Notes under the pieces: generated by a model
The model's input: the letters and a program-made list of their open reading frames with translations, nothing else
What the model was told of the DNA's origin: nothing
The model's database searches: none
Shown here: positions 7,568 through 16,480 of the stretch, piece by piece
Position numbering within the stretch: the first letter of the stretch is position 1
Layout: each line of letters starts with the position of its first letter
Made by a program: the position numbers and the translations under genes
Source of the DNA: an uncultured Pelagibacteraceae bacterium
Lineage (GTDB): Bacteria > Pseudomonadota > Alphaproteobacteria > Pelagibacterales > Pelagibacteraceae
Direction of reading: 5' to 3'
NCBI GenBank assembly: GCA_902537905.1
Contig: CACBDD010000009.1
Span: 1 to 32,610 of the forward strand
DNA length: 32,610 nt

Positions 7568-7990
7568 TTGAACGACAATATTTCAGATAAAGATAAAAAA
7601 GATTGGAAAACTTTTATTTCAAGTAAAGAAAAAATTTTTGATAAAGATTTTAAACCTCAAATAAAAAATCATTTAAAAGTCAGATCTATTGATCTTCATG
7701 GATATACACTTGAACAAGCAAATGATGCTATAGAACAATTTATATTAAAAGCATTTGAAGAAGGAGTAAGTAAATTAATTGTTGTTACTGGAAAGGGTAT
7801 TCATTCAGATGTTGAAAAAGATCCTTACGTTTCTAAAGATCTTAGTATTCTAAAATATTCTGTACCTGAATTTATTAATCATAATCAAAATTTAATGAGA
7901 GTTATAAACGACATACAAGATGCTACAATCGAAGATGGTGGTAGTGGTGCTTTTTACGTTCTTTTAAAAAAGAAAAGACCTACAAAATAA
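7568..7990 (+). CDS. Smr (MutS2 C-terminal) domain protein, TTG start
   Basis: A 140-residue protein with the Smr domain: [19 protein letters not shown] (the DLHG motif, about residues 41-59), then [12 protein letters not shown] (the TGKG motif) and the ending [13 protein letters not shown]. Smr domains are nucleic-acid nickases or binders found at the end of MutS2 and as stand-alone proteins; the precise job of stand-alone alphaproteobacterial forms is unclear. The start is TTG at 7568, immediately after the Tim44-like stop; the frame has no ATG until well inside the domain, so TTG is the only reasonable choice. The 3' end overlaps hslU by 11 bases in convergent orientation. Confidence 0.87.
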   Translation: MNDNISDKDKKDWKTFISSKEKIFDKDFKPQIKNHLKVRSIDLHGYTLEQANDAIEQFILKAFEEGVSKLIVVTGKGIHSDVEKDPYVSKDLSILKYSVPEFINHNQNLMRVINDIQDATIEDGGSGAFYVLLKKKRPTK

Positions 7991-9353
7991 ACTTAGAAAG
8001 ATCAGTATCTTTTATTAAATTATCAAGATTTTTATTAATATATTCTTTATTTATTATAATTTTTTCTCCAGATCTGTCTGTTGCTGTAAAACTAATATCA
8101 TCCAATATTTTTTCAATAATTGTATGCAATCTCCTTGCTCCAATATTCTCAACTGTTGCATTTACTTCTGATGCAATATTTGCAATTGTATCAATACCAT
8201 CATCAGAAAATTCAAGCTCTACATTTTCAGTTTTTAAAAGAGCTACATATTGTTTGATTAAACTGTAGTCTGGTTCTTTCAAAATTCTTTTAAAATCTTC
8301 GCTAGTTAAAGCTTCTAACTCAACTCTTATAGGCAATCTTCCTTGTAACTCTGGTAGCAGATCAGATGGTTTTGCAAGTTGGAAAGCACCTGATGCAATA
8401 AATAAAATATGGTCGGTTTTAATTGGGCCATGTTTAGTATTGACTGTTGTTCCCTCGATAAGAGGCAACAAATCTCTTTGCACACCTTCTCTGGACACAT
8501 CACCACCAACCCGATCAGTTCTCGCGGAAATTTTGTCAATTTCGTCTAAAAATACTATACCATTATTTTCTGTTGATAGTTTCGCAGCTTTAACAATTTT
8601 ATCTTGTTCGATTAGTTTGTCTGATTCATCATTAATTAAAATTTCATGCGATTCCTTAACCGACATTTTTTTCTTTTTTTCTTTGTTTCCCATAGATTTG
8701 CCGATCATTTCTCCAATGTTTATCATACCAACATTAGCGCCTGGCATTCCTGGGATTTCAAAAGATGCACCGTTAGAACCTGTATCGCTTACAGCTATCT
8801 CTATTTCATTGTTATCTAAGTCACCATTTCTTAATCTTTTTCTAAAACTTTCTCTTGTTGCAAGGCTTGCCTTTTTCCCCACTAAAGCATCTAGTACTTT
8901 TTCCTCAGCTGCCTTTTGTGCTTGCGCATAAACTTCTTTTCTTTTTTTTACTTTTTCCATTGCAATTGCAATTTCAATTAAGTCTCTAACAATCTGTTCT
9001 ACATCTCTTCCAACATATCCAACTTCTGTAAATCTAGTTGCCTCAACTTTAACAAAAGGAGCTTCAGCTAGTTTTGAAAGTCTTCTAGAAATTTCTGTTT
9101 TCCCAACTCCTGTTGGCCCAATCATTAAAATATTTTTTGGCAGAACTTCATTTTTCATTTCGCCTTTTAAAGCTTGTCTTCTCCATCTATTTCTTAATGC
9201 AACAGCGACAGCTTTTTTTGCTTTATTTTGTCCAACCACAAAACGATCTAATTCTGAAACTATTTCTCTTGGTGAAAGAGCGCTTACTAAAGAAGCTTCT
9301 TCTTTTTGAGTTTTTTCTTTAGGGTGTAAAGGTGTTACGTTTGAATTATCCAT
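7980..9353 (-). CDS. hslU: ATP-dependent protease ATPase subunit HslU
   Basis: HslU is the AAA+ unfoldase of the HslUV protease; hexamers unfold substrates and feed them to HslV. The 457-residue protein has an N-terminal [16 protein letters not shown], Walker A GPTGVGKT (79-86), the pore-loop segment [10 protein letters not shown], an inserted I-domain (about 110-240) and Walker [10 protein letters not shown]. The sensor region carries [15 protein letters not shown], and the C-terminal tail DLSKFIL is the conserved peptide that docks into HslV. It overlaps the hslV stop by one base and is co-transcribed with it. Length is slightly above the E. coli 443. Confidence 0.97.
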   Translation of the reverse strand: MDNSNVTPLHPKEKTQKEEASLVSALSPREIVSELDRFVVGQNKAKKAVAVALRNRWRRQALKGEMKNEVLPKNILMIGPTGVGKTEISRRLSKLAEAPFVKVEATRFTEVGYVGRDVEQIVRDLIEIAIAMEKVKKRKEVYAQAQKAAEEKVLDALVGKKASLATRESFRKRLRNGDLDNNEIEIAVSDTGSNGASFEIPGMPGANVGMINIGEMIGKSMGNKEKKKKMSVKESHEILINDESDKLIEQDKIVKAAKLSTENNGIVFLDEIDKISARTDRVGGDVSREGVQRDLLPLIEGTTVNTKHGPIKTDHILFIASGAFQLAKPSDLLPELQGRLPIRVELEALTSEDFKRILKEPDYSLIKQYVALLKTENVELEFSDDGIDTIANIASEVNATVENIGARRLHTIIEKILDDISFTATDRSGEKIIINKEYINKNLDNLIKDTDLSKFIL

Positions 9354-9868
9354 TAAATTTTTTCTATTTTAACATTTTCATTTGTAAAAACACATATATC
9401 AGCTGCAACTTTAATTGCTTTTTTTGCAACTTCTTCTGCAGATAAATCACCTTCCATTAAAACTTTTCCTGCAGCTAAGGCATAATTTCCACCAGAACCA
9501 ATTCCAATTACATCACCTTCAGGTTCTAAAACATCTCCAGTTCCAGAGATTATATAACTATTATTTTTGTCACCAACAGCCATTAATGCTTCTAATCTTC
9601 TTAAGTATTTATCGGTTCGCCAATCTTTTGCTAATTCAACAGCAGCTCTAGATAAATTACCAGCATGTTTTTCTAATTTTCCTTCTAATCTCTCAAACAA
9701 AGTTAGTGCATCAGCAGTTGATCCTGCAAATCCTGCAACCACATCTCTTTTTTCAATTTTTCTAACTTTAGATGCTGTGCTTTTGACAACTGTATTTCCC
9801 ATACTAACTTGTCCGTCACCAGCAACTACAACTTCATTATTTTTTCTAACCAGTACAATTGTTGTCAT
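9353..9868 (-). CDS. hslV: ATP-dependent protease peptidase subunit HslV
   Basis: HslV is the threonine peptidase of the HslUV protease, related to proteasome beta subunits. The 171-residue product starts [10 protein letters not shown]; after removal of Met the Thr is the N-terminal nucleophile, and [17 protein letters not shown] contains the active-site Lys region. The [14 protein letters not shown] segment is also typical. No propeptide is present, as usual for HslV. It is the first gene of hslV-hslU. Upstream, reading leftward, CTTG (9903-9900) is 18 bases before CCATTTA (9881-9875), resembling an alphaproteobacterial RpoH heat-shock promoter; this would place the transcript start almost at the ATG. 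Confidence 0.96.
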   Translation of the reverse strand: MTTIVLVRKNNEVVVAGDGQVSMGNTVVKSTASKVRKIEKRDVVAGFAGSTADALTLFERLEGKLEKHAGNLSRAAVELAKDWRTDKYLRRLEALMAVGDKNNSYIISGTGDVLEPEGDVIGIGSGGNYALAAGKVLMEGDLSAEEVAKKAIKVAADICVFTNENVKIEKI

Positions 9869-9874
9869 ATCTAA

Positions 9875-9903
9875 TAAATGGTAACTATTTTTGATACTTC
9901 AAG
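9875..9903 (-). promoter_or_regulatory. Candidate RpoH-like promoter of hslVU
   Basis: On the minus strand CTTG at 9903-9900 and CCATTTA at 9881-9875 are separated by 18 bases, close to the RpoH-type CTTG / CYTATNT pattern of alphaproteobacteria. hslVU is a classic heat-shock operon. A sigma-70 reading (TTGAAG, 17 bases, ATTTAT) is almost equally possible at the same place. Confidence 0.35.
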
Positions 9904-9917
9904 ACTTTACACTAATA

Positions 9918-9946
9918 TTGATATAGTTGGATTAAGTATGTATACC
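9918..9946 (+). promoter_or_regulatory. Sigma-70-like promoter of the his operon
   Basis: TTGATA at 9918-9923 and TATACC at 9941-9946 are separated by exactly 17 bases, with one and two differences from the consensus hexamers. It ends 11 bases before the hisB ATG at 9958, so the leader would be only a few bases and would leave no room for a leader-peptide attenuator. Confidence 0.5.
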
Positions 9947-9957
9947 ATTTAAAATAT

Positions 9958-10548
9958 ATGGCTAGAAAAGGAAAAGTATCTCGAAAAACAAAAGAAACCA
10001 GTATCAATGTTGAATTAAACATTGACGGCAAAGGTAAATACCAGATTGATACTGGAATAGGTTTTTTAGATCATATGCTTGAACAATTATCAAAGCATTC
10101 ATTAATAGATTTAAAAGTTAAAGCAAAAGGTGATACTCATATTGATCTTCACCACACGACAGAAGATACAGGAATTGCAATTGGCGAAGCTTTAAAAAAA
10201 GCTGCAAAAAAATTTGTAGGCATCAAAAGATATGCACACAGAGTTATTCCAATGGATGAAACGTTAACTAGAGTTGCAATAGATGTTTCAAACAGGCCAT
10301 ATTTAATTTGGAAAGTAAAATTAAAGGTTGAGAAACTTGGTGAGATGGATACAGAACTGTTTAAAGAATGGTTCCAGGCATTTTCACAAGCCGCAGGTAT
10401 TACAATGCATGTCGAAAATATTTATGGTGATAACAGTCACCACATCATTGAATCTTGCTATAAAGCATTAGCAAGATCATTAAGAGAGGCACTAGAGATG
10501 GACCCTAGAAGCAAAAAAAGTATTCCATCCACTAAAGGCTCATTATAA
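9958..10548 (+). CDS. hisB: Imidazoleglycerol-phosphate dehydratase
   Basis: HisB (IGPD) dehydrates imidazole glycerol phosphate to imidazole acetol phosphate, step six of histidine synthesis. The 196-residue protein is the monofunctional dehydratase, without the phosphatase domain found fused in E. coli. Two manganese-binding His motifs are clear: [17 protein letters not shown] (about residues 63-79) and [21 protein letters not shown] (about 158 onward); [15 protein letters not shown] and the basic [10 protein letters not shown] ending are also standard. It leads hisB-hisH-hisA-hisF-hisE; hisH starts 6 bases after its stop. A promoter-like pair lies just upstream at 9918-9946. Confidence 0.97.
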   Translation: MARKGKVSRKTKETSINVELNIDGKGKYQIDTGIGFLDHMLEQLSKHSLIDLKVKAKGDTHIDLHHTTEDTGIAIGEALKKAAKKFVGIKRYAHRVIPMDETLTRVAIDVSNRPYLIWKVKLKVEKLGEMDTELFKEWFQAFSQAAGITMHVENIYGDNSHHIIESCYKALARSLREALEMDPRSKKSIPSTKGSL

Positions 10549-10553
10549 GTTTA

Positions 10554-11180
10554 ATGAACGTCACAATTGTTGATTATAATTCGGGTAATATAAGCTCGGT
10601 AATAAACTCTTTTAAGGAGGTTGCGAGAGATAAAGTAAATATCGAAGTAACTTCAGATTTAAACAAGATTAAATCTTCAGATAAAGTTGTTTTACCAGGG
10701 CAGGGTTCGTTTAAAAGTTGTGTTGATGCACTTAATAATATTAGTGGTTTAGTAGATACATTAAACGAATTTGCAATAAGTAATAAAAAACCACTTCTTG
10801 GAATTTGTGTTGGTTTACAAATGTTTGCAGACATTGGTTATGAAGAAACTGAAACTAAAGGCCTTGGGTGGATATCTGGCAAGGTATCAAAGATAGATAA
10901 TCAAAATGGAAATTATAAACTTCCTCACATTGGCTGGAACGAAATTAACATTGTTAAAGACAGTAAAATTTTTAAAGATATAGAAAATAATTCTCACATG
11001 TATTTTGTTCACAGTTATGAATTTGTTCCAAAAGATAAAAACGTAATTTCAGCAACAACAGATTATTCATCAAATATTGTTTGCTCTGTTGAAAAAGAAA
11101 ATATCTTTGGAACGCAATTTCACCCTGAGAAAAGTGATAAAACTGGACTTAAAATAATTGATAATTTTATAAATTTGTAA
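10554..11180 (+). CDS. hisH: Imidazole glycerol phosphate synthase, glutaminase subunit HisH
   Basis: HisH hydrolyses glutamine and channels ammonia into HisF, which makes imidazole glycerol phosphate and AICAR. The 208-residue class I amidotransferase has VTIVDYNSGNISSV at the start, the oxyanion-strand region VLPGQGSF, the nucleophile motif LLGICVGLQMF (Cys about residue 84), and the catalytic His-Glu pair in FGTQFHPEKS near the C-terminus. The protein is of normal length. The start used is the ATG at 10554. hisA follows 2 bases after the stop. The AICAR by-product is consumed by PurH, also encoded in this window. Confidence 0.96.
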   Translation: MNVTIVDYNSGNISSVINSFKEVARDKVNIEVTSDLNKIKSSDKVVLPGQGSFKSCVDALNNISGLVDTLNEFAISNKKPLLGICVGLQMFADIGYEETETKGLGWISGKVSKIDNQNGNYKLPHIGWNEINIVKDSKIFKDIENNSHMYFVHSYEFVPKDKNVISATTDYSSNIVCSVEKENIFGTQFHPEKSDKTGLKIIDNFINL

Positions 11181-11182
11181 AT

Positions 11183-11908
11183 ATGAAAATATTTCCAGCC
11201 ATAGATATTAAAGATAAAAAGTGTGTGAGATTAATCAAAGGCGATTTTGATAACAAAACTGAATATGAGATGTCTCCTATTGAACAAGCAGGTAGATATA
11301 AAGATTATGGCTTTAAAAACTTACACATAGTTGATTTAGACGGGGCTTTAACTGGAGAAACAGTTAATTTGGATATTATTCAAGAAATAGTAAAAAAATT
11401 TGATCTTAAAATCGAAATTGGTGGAGGCATCAGAAACTTTGAGAGTGTTCAAAAATATACTGATGCTGGTGTAGAAAAAGTTATTTTAGGAAGTGCAGCT
11501 ATAAAAGATAAAAATTTTTTAAAGGAGTCTTGTGAAAAATTTCCAAATAAAATTGCTTTAGGTTTAGATGCAAAAGATGGATATCTGTCGGTATCAGGTT
11601 GGAAAGAAAATTCTAATCAACTAACTTTAGATTATTTAAAAGAAGTGAATGATTATGGTGCAAGTAGGTTGATTTATACTGATATCAATAGAGATGGTAT
11701 GAAACAAAGTCCCAATTTTGAGGAGACTGCAAAGGTTGCAGATACTTCTAATTGTCCAGTAATTATATCTGGTGGAGTTTCTTCAATAGATGATATTAAA
11801 AAAGCCAAGGAATTAAACAATAATAATATTGAAGGCATTATAGTTGGAAAAGCTATCTATGATGGTGATATTAAATTAGAAGAATTAGTGAAAGAATTAG
11901 ATGCTTAA
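11183..11908 (+). CDS. hisA: ProFAR isomerase (HisA)
   Basis: HisA isomerises the ProFAR aminoaldose to PRFAR, a step-four histidine enzyme with a TIM-barrel fold. The 241-residue protein has the N-terminal [14 protein letters not shown] with the catalytic Asp, [10 protein letters not shown], the half-barrel phosphate-binding IEIGGGIRN, then [14 protein letters not shown] with the second catalytic Asp, and ISGGVSS plus [11 protein letters not shown] at the second phosphate site. It overlaps hisF by 8 bases (11901-11908), implying translational coupling to its structural paralogue. It is clearly distinguished from HisF by the [12 protein letters not shown] start. Confidence 0.96.
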   Translation: MKIFPAIDIKDKKCVRLIKGDFDNKTEYEMSPIEQAGRYKDYGFKNLHIVDLDGALTGETVNLDIIQEIVKKFDLKIEIGGGIRNFESVQKYTDAGVEKVILGSAAIKDKNFLKESCEKFPNKIALGLDAKDGYLSVSGWKENSNQLTLDYLKEVNDYGASRLIYTDINRDGMKQSPNFEETAKVADTSNCPVIISGGVSSIDDIKKAKELNNNNIEGIIVGKAIYDGDIKLEELVKELDA

Positions 11909-12656
11909 AAATAGAATTATACCTTGTTTAGATGTTAAAAATGGCCGTGTTGTAAAAGGAATTAACTTCGTTGATCTAAAGGATGCAGGTGATCCAGTCG
12001 AACAAGCCAAAATTTATTCTGATGGAGGAGCGGATGAAATTTGTTTTTTAGATATCACTGCATCAAATGAAAATAGAGATACAATTTATGATGTCGTAGA
12101 GAAAACTTCAAAAAAATGCTTTGTTCCATTGACAGTTGGCGGAGGTGTTAGAAGTGTTGATGATATTAGTAGATTGCTTAATTGTGGGGCAGATAAAGTT
12201 TCTATTAATACTGCGGCAGTTCAAAATTCAGAGGTAGTAGTTGAAAGCTCAAAAAAGTTTGGTTCACAATGTATTGTAGTGGCTATTGATGCTAAAAAAA
12301 GTAATGATAAATGGGAAATTTTTACCCACGGTGGGAGAAATAATACTAGAATTGATGCAATAGAGTTTGCAGGAAAAATGCAAGATAGTGGAGCAGGTGA
12401 GCTGCTAGTTACCTCTATGGATCGAGATGGTACTCAAGTTGGTTATGATATTGAGCTTATGTCTAAAATATCTTCTAAAGTAAATATTCCGGTTATCGCT
12501 TCAGGTGGAGTTGGAAATCTAGATCATTTAGTTGATGGAATTAAATTGGGAAATGCTAGTGCAGTCTTAGCAGCATCAATATTTCATTATGGCAAACACT
12601 CTGTAAAAGAAGCAAAGGAATATCTGGATTCAAAAGGAATACCTGTTAGAATTTAA
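11901..12656 (+). CDS. hisF: Imidazole glycerol phosphate synthase, cyclase subunit HisF
   Basis: HisF uses HisH-derived ammonia to convert PRFAR into imidazole glycerol phosphate and AICAR. The 251-residue TIM barrel carries [18 protein letters not shown] (catalytic Asp about residue 11), [12 protein letters not shown], and [16 protein letters not shown] with the second catalytic Asp, followed by [13 protein letters not shown]. Length and motifs are typical. It overlaps hisA and is followed after 1 base by hisE, so the whole set is tightly packed. No fusion to HisH is seen. Confidence 0.97.
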   Translation: MLKNRIIPCLDVKNGRVVKGINFVDLKDAGDPVEQAKIYSDGGADEICFLDITASNENRDTIYDVVEKTSKKCFVPLTVGGGVRSVDDISRLLNCGADKVSINTAAVQNSEVVVESSKKFGSQCIVVAIDAKKSNDKWEIFTHGGRNNTRIDAIEFAGKMQDSGAGELLVTSMDRDGTQVGYDIELMSKISSKVNIPVIASGGVGNLDHLVDGIKLGNASAVLAASIFHYGKHSVKEAKEYLDSKGIPVRI

Positions 12657-12657
12657 T

Positions 12658-12930
12658 ATGCTTAATACATTAGAAAATTTAATTAAACTTGCAAGAGAGA
12701 GAAAAGCAAATCCAATTGAAGGATCTTACACAAATAAATTACTAACTGATAAATCTTTAAGTAAAGCAAAAGTCTTAGAAGAAATTGATGAATTAATCGA
12801 AGCTATTGAGGAAAATACAAACAAAATTCATGAGGCAGCTGACGTATTTTATCATTTGTTAATGTATTTAGAAGCTAATGATGTGAAAATTGAAGAAGTG
12901 ATGAAAGAATTAGAAAAAAGGAAAAAATGA
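12658..12930 (+). CDS. hisE: Phosphoribosyl-ATP pyrophosphatase
   Basis: HisE hydrolyses phosphoribosyl-ATP to phosphoribosyl-AMP, step two of histidine synthesis. The 90-residue protein is an all-alpha MazG-like pyrophosphatase with GSYTNKLL, then the acidic metal-binding helix EEIDELIEAIEEN and HEAADVFYHLLMYLEA with the conserved Glu/Asp ligands. It is not fused to HisI, which must be encoded elsewhere along with the remaining his genes. It overlaps the HIT gene by 4 bases (ATGA). Confidence 0.93.
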   Translation: MLNTLENLIKLARERKANPIEGSYTNKLLTDKSLSKAKVLEEIDELIEAIEENTNKIHEAADVFYHLLMYLEANDVKIEEVMKELEKRKK

Positions 12931-13292
12931 GCTACGATGACAATAATATTTTTGCTAAAATTTTACGTGGAGAGATACCTTGCAATAAAATTTATGAAGA
13001 TGATTATGTTTTATCATTTCATGATATCAACCCACAAAAGAAAGTTCATGCTTTAGTAATTCCTAAGGGAAAATATATTGATCTTGATGATTTTAGTATG
13101 AATGCATCATCAGAAGAGATGGTGGGTCTTTTGAAAGGTATTAATATAGTTGCAAAAAAGCTAGGTATATCAACAGAAGTAGGCCAAGGTTATAGGGCAC
13201 TCACTAATATTAGTGAACATGGAGGTCAAGAGGTGCCTCATTTACATTTTCATTTATTTGGTGGTGAACGTGTTGGAAAAATGGTCGAGTGA
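12927..13292 (+). CDS. HIT-family (histidine triad) nucleotide hydrolase, HinT-like
   Basis: HinT-type proteins hydrolyse purine nucleoside phosphoramidates and aminoacyl-AMP adducts. The 121-residue product has the N-terminal IFAKILRGEIPCNKIYED, then VLSFHDINPQKKVHALVIPK, and the diagnostic triad PHLHFHLFGG (about residues 106-115) where the middle His is the nucleophile. It overlaps hisE and the next gene by 4 bases each, so it travels with the his operon, though no direct role in histidine synthesis is known. Identification as a HIT protein is firm; the exact substrate is not. Confidence 0.92.
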   Translation: MSYDDNNIFAKILRGEIPCNKIYEDDYVLSFHDINPQKKVHALVIPKGKYIDLDDFSMNASSEEMVGLLKGINIVAKKLGISTEVGQGYRALTNISEHGGQEVPHLHFHLFGGERVGKMVE

Positions 13293-13792
13293 AAGAAGAA
13301 GTTAAAAGAAATTATCTAGAAATAAACTCACTTCATGATTTAAAAGAGGGTGAACAACCTTCAGAAGATTATAAAGTTAATTTAATTGAACCAACTGATT
13401 TTCAGTTAAATAAATTTTTTTATAAAAATATTGGTAAAAAACATAAGTGGATTGATAGATTGATATGGACAGAAGAGCAGTGGATCAAATATACGACCAA
13501 TAAAAACGTCAAAACATTTGTATTAATGAATAGAAAAGATTTGGTAGGTTTTTTTGAATTAATTATCCATCCAGATAAAAAAGAGGTAGAGATCGCATAT
13601 TTTGGAATATTGGAAGAATTTCAAAATCAAAAATTAGGATCATTTTTGTTGTCAGATGCTATTAAAAAAGCATTTCAAGAAAATGTAGATAGGGTTTGGC
13701 TTCATACATGTTCTTTAGATCATAAAAATGCGCTTAATAATTATTTAGCAAGAGGAATGAAAATTTTTAAATCAGAGATTGTTAATATTTAA
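13289..13792 (+). CDS. GNAT-family N-acetyltransferase (GTG start)
   Basis: A 167-residue protein with a GNAT acetyl-CoA-binding fold: a strand FVLMNRKDLVGFFELI, EVEIAYFGILEEFQNQKLGSFL with the acetyl-CoA pyrophosphate loop in the form QNQKLG (family Q/RxxGxG/A), and a late RVWLHTCSLDHKNALNNYLARGMK helix, where Tyr and the preceding Asn are typical. The acceptor is unknown. The start is GTG at 13289 within the HIT stop (GTGA overlap); the next ATG is far inside the domain, so GTG is the likely start. Its 3' end overlaps lolA by 4 bases in convergent orientation. Confidence 0.83.
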   Translation: MKEEVKRNYLEINSLHDLKEGEQPSEDYKVNLIEPTDFQLNKFFYKNIGKKHKWIDRLIWTEEQWIKYTTNKNVKTFVLMNRKDLVGFFELIIHPDKKEVEIAYFGILEEFQNQKLGSFLLSDAIKKAFQENVDRVWLHTCSLDHKNALNNYLARGMKIFKSEIVNI

Positions 13793-14334
13793 TTTTGCAG
13801 GGGAGTTTTAAATATTTTTTCGTCAACTATTTGATTTGATTTAACTGAATAAAGAAGTGTTACCGCAGTATTTTGATATACATCTTTAGTTTGCCAACCA
13901 ATTAAATTGTAATCATTTATATCGAAAAAAATCTCTATAGATTGATTATCTTCTTTAATTGTAAATTTTATTAGAGAGTTATTAATATTTTCTTCATTCA
14001 ATTCTGAAATTTTTTTTAACAAGAAATTTTTATCTAAAATAAAATTCAAAGGTGTTTTATCCAATGGATACCTATAATAGCTTGAAGTAGATTTAATAAC
14101 TAAAGATTTTCCATTTGAAACAATAACTTTATTTTTTTTATTATACGCACAAAACATTTTTTTTGGGTATTGAATTGTGCAGCTACCAAATTCAATTTTT
14201 CCATTTATATTTTGTTCAAAATCAAAATTAAGATTTAAAGTATCTTTTAATTTATTAATTATTTGATCTTTATTGTTTGCACTTACTTCATTAGATAAAG
14301 TAATAAGAAAAATTAAGAATACTATCCTCAGCAT
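13789..14334 (-). CDS. lolA: Outer-membrane lipoprotein carrier protein LolA family
   Basis: LolA carries lipoproteins across the periplasm from LolCDE to the outer membrane. The 181-residue product has a signal peptide (residues 1 to about 19, MLRIVFLIFLITLSNEVSA, cleavage likely after Ala) and an all-beta mature part with LNFDFEQNINGKIEFGSCTIQYPKKMFCAY, corresponding to the LolA FxQ...G...PG/R strand set. It ends with NLIGWQTKDVYQNTAVTLLYSV. The sequence is divergent, but length, signal peptide and the ftsK-lolA order common in alphaproteobacteria support it. Its ATG overlaps the ftsK stop by one base. Confidence 0.8.
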   Translation of the reverse strand: MLRIVFLIFLITLSNEVSANNKDQIINKLKDTLNLNFDFEQNINGKIEFGSCTIQYPKKMFCAYNKKNKVIVSNGKSLVIKSTSSYYRYPLDKTPLNFILDKNFLLKKISELNEENINNSLIKFTIKEDNQSIEIFFDINDYNLIGWQTKDVYQNTAVTLLYSVKSNQIVDEKIFKTPLQN

Positions 14335-16418
14335 TAAAGAACGTCTCTTTTACCCACATGGTTTGCTTTACTAACAATTCCATCAGCTTCCATCATGTCA
14401 ATTATTCTTGCAGCTCTGTTGTAACCAATTTGAAGTTTTCTCTGTAAAAATGAGGTAGAAGCTTTTCCTTCAGATCTAATTATTTCAATGGCTTGTTGAT
14501 ATAATTCATCTTTATCTCCTTGTTCTGTATTTGATCCTAACTCTTTTTCGTCTGCAAAATTTAAGATTTCATCAATATAGTCTGGTTCTGCTTGTGATCT
14601 TAAAAAATTGTTTATTTTCTCTATTTCATTATCTGAAACAAATGGAGCATGAATTCTTACTATCCGGTTAGCAGATGACATATAAAGCATATCTCCCTTT
14701 CCTAATAACTGTTCTGCTCCTTGTTCACCTAGAATTGTTCTACTATCTATTTTTGAAGTTACTTGAAAAGATATTCTTGTTGGAAAATTAGCTTTAATTG
14801 TACCTGTTATTACGTCAACACTAGGTCTTTGCGTAGCCATAATAATATGTATCCCAGCAGCTCTAGCCATTTGAGATAATTTTTGAATATAGTTCTCTAT
14901 CTCTTTACCTGCCACTAACATTAAATCTGACATTTCATCTACCACCACAACTATGTATGGCATAGGAAGCTTATGCTTAGCATTGTAACCATCAATATTT
15001 CTAACCCCTTCTTTTGTCATCAGCCTGTATCTACTCTCCATTTCTTTTACTACCCAACCAAGAACTGATGCAGCTTTTTTGGCTTCAGTTATTACAGGGC
15101 AAAGTAAATGAGGTATTCCTTCATATGTTGAAAGCTCAAGCATCTTAGGATCTATTAATATAAACTTACATCTTTCAGGTGTGTGACGGTAAAGAAGTGA
15201 TAAAATAATTGTATTAATGCAAACAGATTTTCCCGAACCTGTAGTACCAGCAATTAATAAATGAGGCATAGAAGATAGGTCTCCTACAATAGGTTTTCCA
15301 GAAATATTTTTGCCAAGTGCTATTGGTAATTTTATTTCCTTCTTTTTATAATCGGTGTTATTCAGAATTTCACTGAGATAAACGTTTTCTCTTGAATTGT
15401 TTGGTAATTCAATTCCTACAGTATTGCTACCTGGTATAGTTGAAATTCTAGCAGATTCAGAACTAGTGTTCCTTGCAATATCATCTGATAAATTTATAAT
15501 TTTAGAAACTTTTACCCCAGCAGCTGGTTCAAATTCATTAAGTGTTACAACTGGACCATGACTTACTTTCTGAATTTCTCCTTTAACTCCAAAGTCCATT
15601 AGAATTTTTTCTAAAAATTTAGGGTCATTTGTTTCATTTTTGTTTAAGTTTTCTCTTTCTTTCTTAGTTGGAACTTTAAGTAATTCTATTTTAGGTAATA
15701 GAAACTTATTTTTAGCATTTGATTTATTCTCTGCTTTAATAAATGGTAAGTCCTCTTGTATTAAGTTTTTGATTTCCTCTTGAGGAATATATTCACTTAT
15801 AATTTCACTTTTATCAGTATATGATTTATTTTCTTTTCTAGAAAAAAATTTAATAATTTTTAATAATGAATTATAAAATTTAATGGGATGAAAATTTACA
15901 CTTAATAAAAATAAAGTAATTATCAGTACAATTAAAACATAATAAATTAATGTTTCATTTATAAGAATTATTGAGTTTAAAAAAGTTTGTCCAAAATAGT
16001 CTCCAACAAAACCTCCATTTCCATTTATGTAAAGTGCAAAAGCATCGGAATAAAAATGGTTTAAAAATAATGTCCCAATTATAGTATATAATATCGCTAT
16101 AAAAGTATTTTCAATTATTAAAAAAAACTCTTTTAATCGAAATATATTGATACCAGTAATTATATATGTGAAAGAAATTAGATAAGCAATGAATCCAAAA
16201 GATTGAAAAAACAGATCAGAAATAAAACTTCCTTGAAAACCTAATAAATTTTTAATTTTAGTATCTTTAGGAAAAATAAAGTTAGGGTCCTCAGGCGAAT
16301 ATGAAAAAAGAGCAACAAATAAAAGAATGCCAGCAGAGAAAATTATGATTCCAGATATTTCTGCTAATCTTTTTAATGTAAAATTAAGTAATAAATTAGC
16401 TGTTTTTTTAATATCCAT
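14334..16418 (-). CDS. ftsK: DNA translocase FtsK
   Basis: FtsK anchors at the division septum and pumps DNA to resolve chromosome dimers with XerCD and to clear the septum. The 694-residue protein has four N-terminal membrane segments (about 20-40, 72-92, 98-120, 147-176) and a short linker (about 190-260). The RecA-like motor follows, with Walker A GTTGSGKS (391-398) and Walker B YIVVVVDEMSDLMLV (about 480-495). A winged-helix gamma domain (about 628-694, ending AARIIDMMEADGIVSKANHVGKRDVL) reads KOPS-type sequences. The linker is short compared with E. coli, as in many alphaproteobacteria. lolA follows directly and a UbiH-like gene is divergent. Confidence 0.96.
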   Translation of the reverse strand: MDIKKTANLLLNFTLKRLAEISGIIIFSAGILLFVALFSYSPEDPNFIFPKDTKIKNLLGFQGSFISDLFFQSFGFIAYLISFTYIITGINIFRLKEFFLIIENTFIAILYTIIGTLFLNHFYSDAFALYINGNGGFVGDYFGQTFLNSIILINETLIYYVLIVLIITLFLLSVNFHPIKFYNSLLKIIKFFSRKENKSYTDKSEIISEYIPQEEIKNLIQEDLPFIKAENKSNAKNKFLLPKIELLKVPTKKERENLNKNETNDPKFLEKILMDFGVKGEIQKVSHGPVVTLNEFEPAAGVKVSKIINLSDDIARNTSSESARISTIPGSNTVGIELPNNSRENVYLSEILNNTDYKKKEIKLPIALGKNISGKPIVGDLSSMPHLLIAGTTGSGKSVCINTIILSLLYRHTPERCKFILIDPKMLELSTYEGIPHLLCPVITEAKKAASVLGWVVKEMESRYRLMTKEGVRNIDGYNAKHKLPMPYIVVVVDEMSDLMLVAGKEIENYIQKLSQMARAAGIHIIMATQRPSVDVITGTIKANFPTRISFQVTSKIDSRTILGEQGAEQLLGKGDMLYMSSANRIVRIHAPFVSDNEIEKINNFLRSQAEPDYIDEILNFADEKELGSNTEQGDKDELYQQAIEIIRSEGKASTSFLQRKLQIGYNRAARIIDMMEADGIVSKANHVGKRDVL

Positions 16419-16480
16419 TTATACAAATCAATTATACCACTTTGTATCATCTAATTTTTGTTGTTAAAATTAAAAATAAT

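Noticed and set aside
8440..8931. 163-residue open frame on the plus strand inside hslU
   Set aside because: It lies wholly antisense to a certain hslU and is Ser/Ile/Leu-rich with no family resemblance, as expected for a shadow frame.
9567..9884. 105-residue plus-strand frame over hslV
   Set aside because: Antisense to hslV, with no recognisable motifs.
16442..16480. TTG start for the UbiH-like gene
   Set aside because: The Rossmann strand begins at ATG 16481 and flavoproteins of this family start there.
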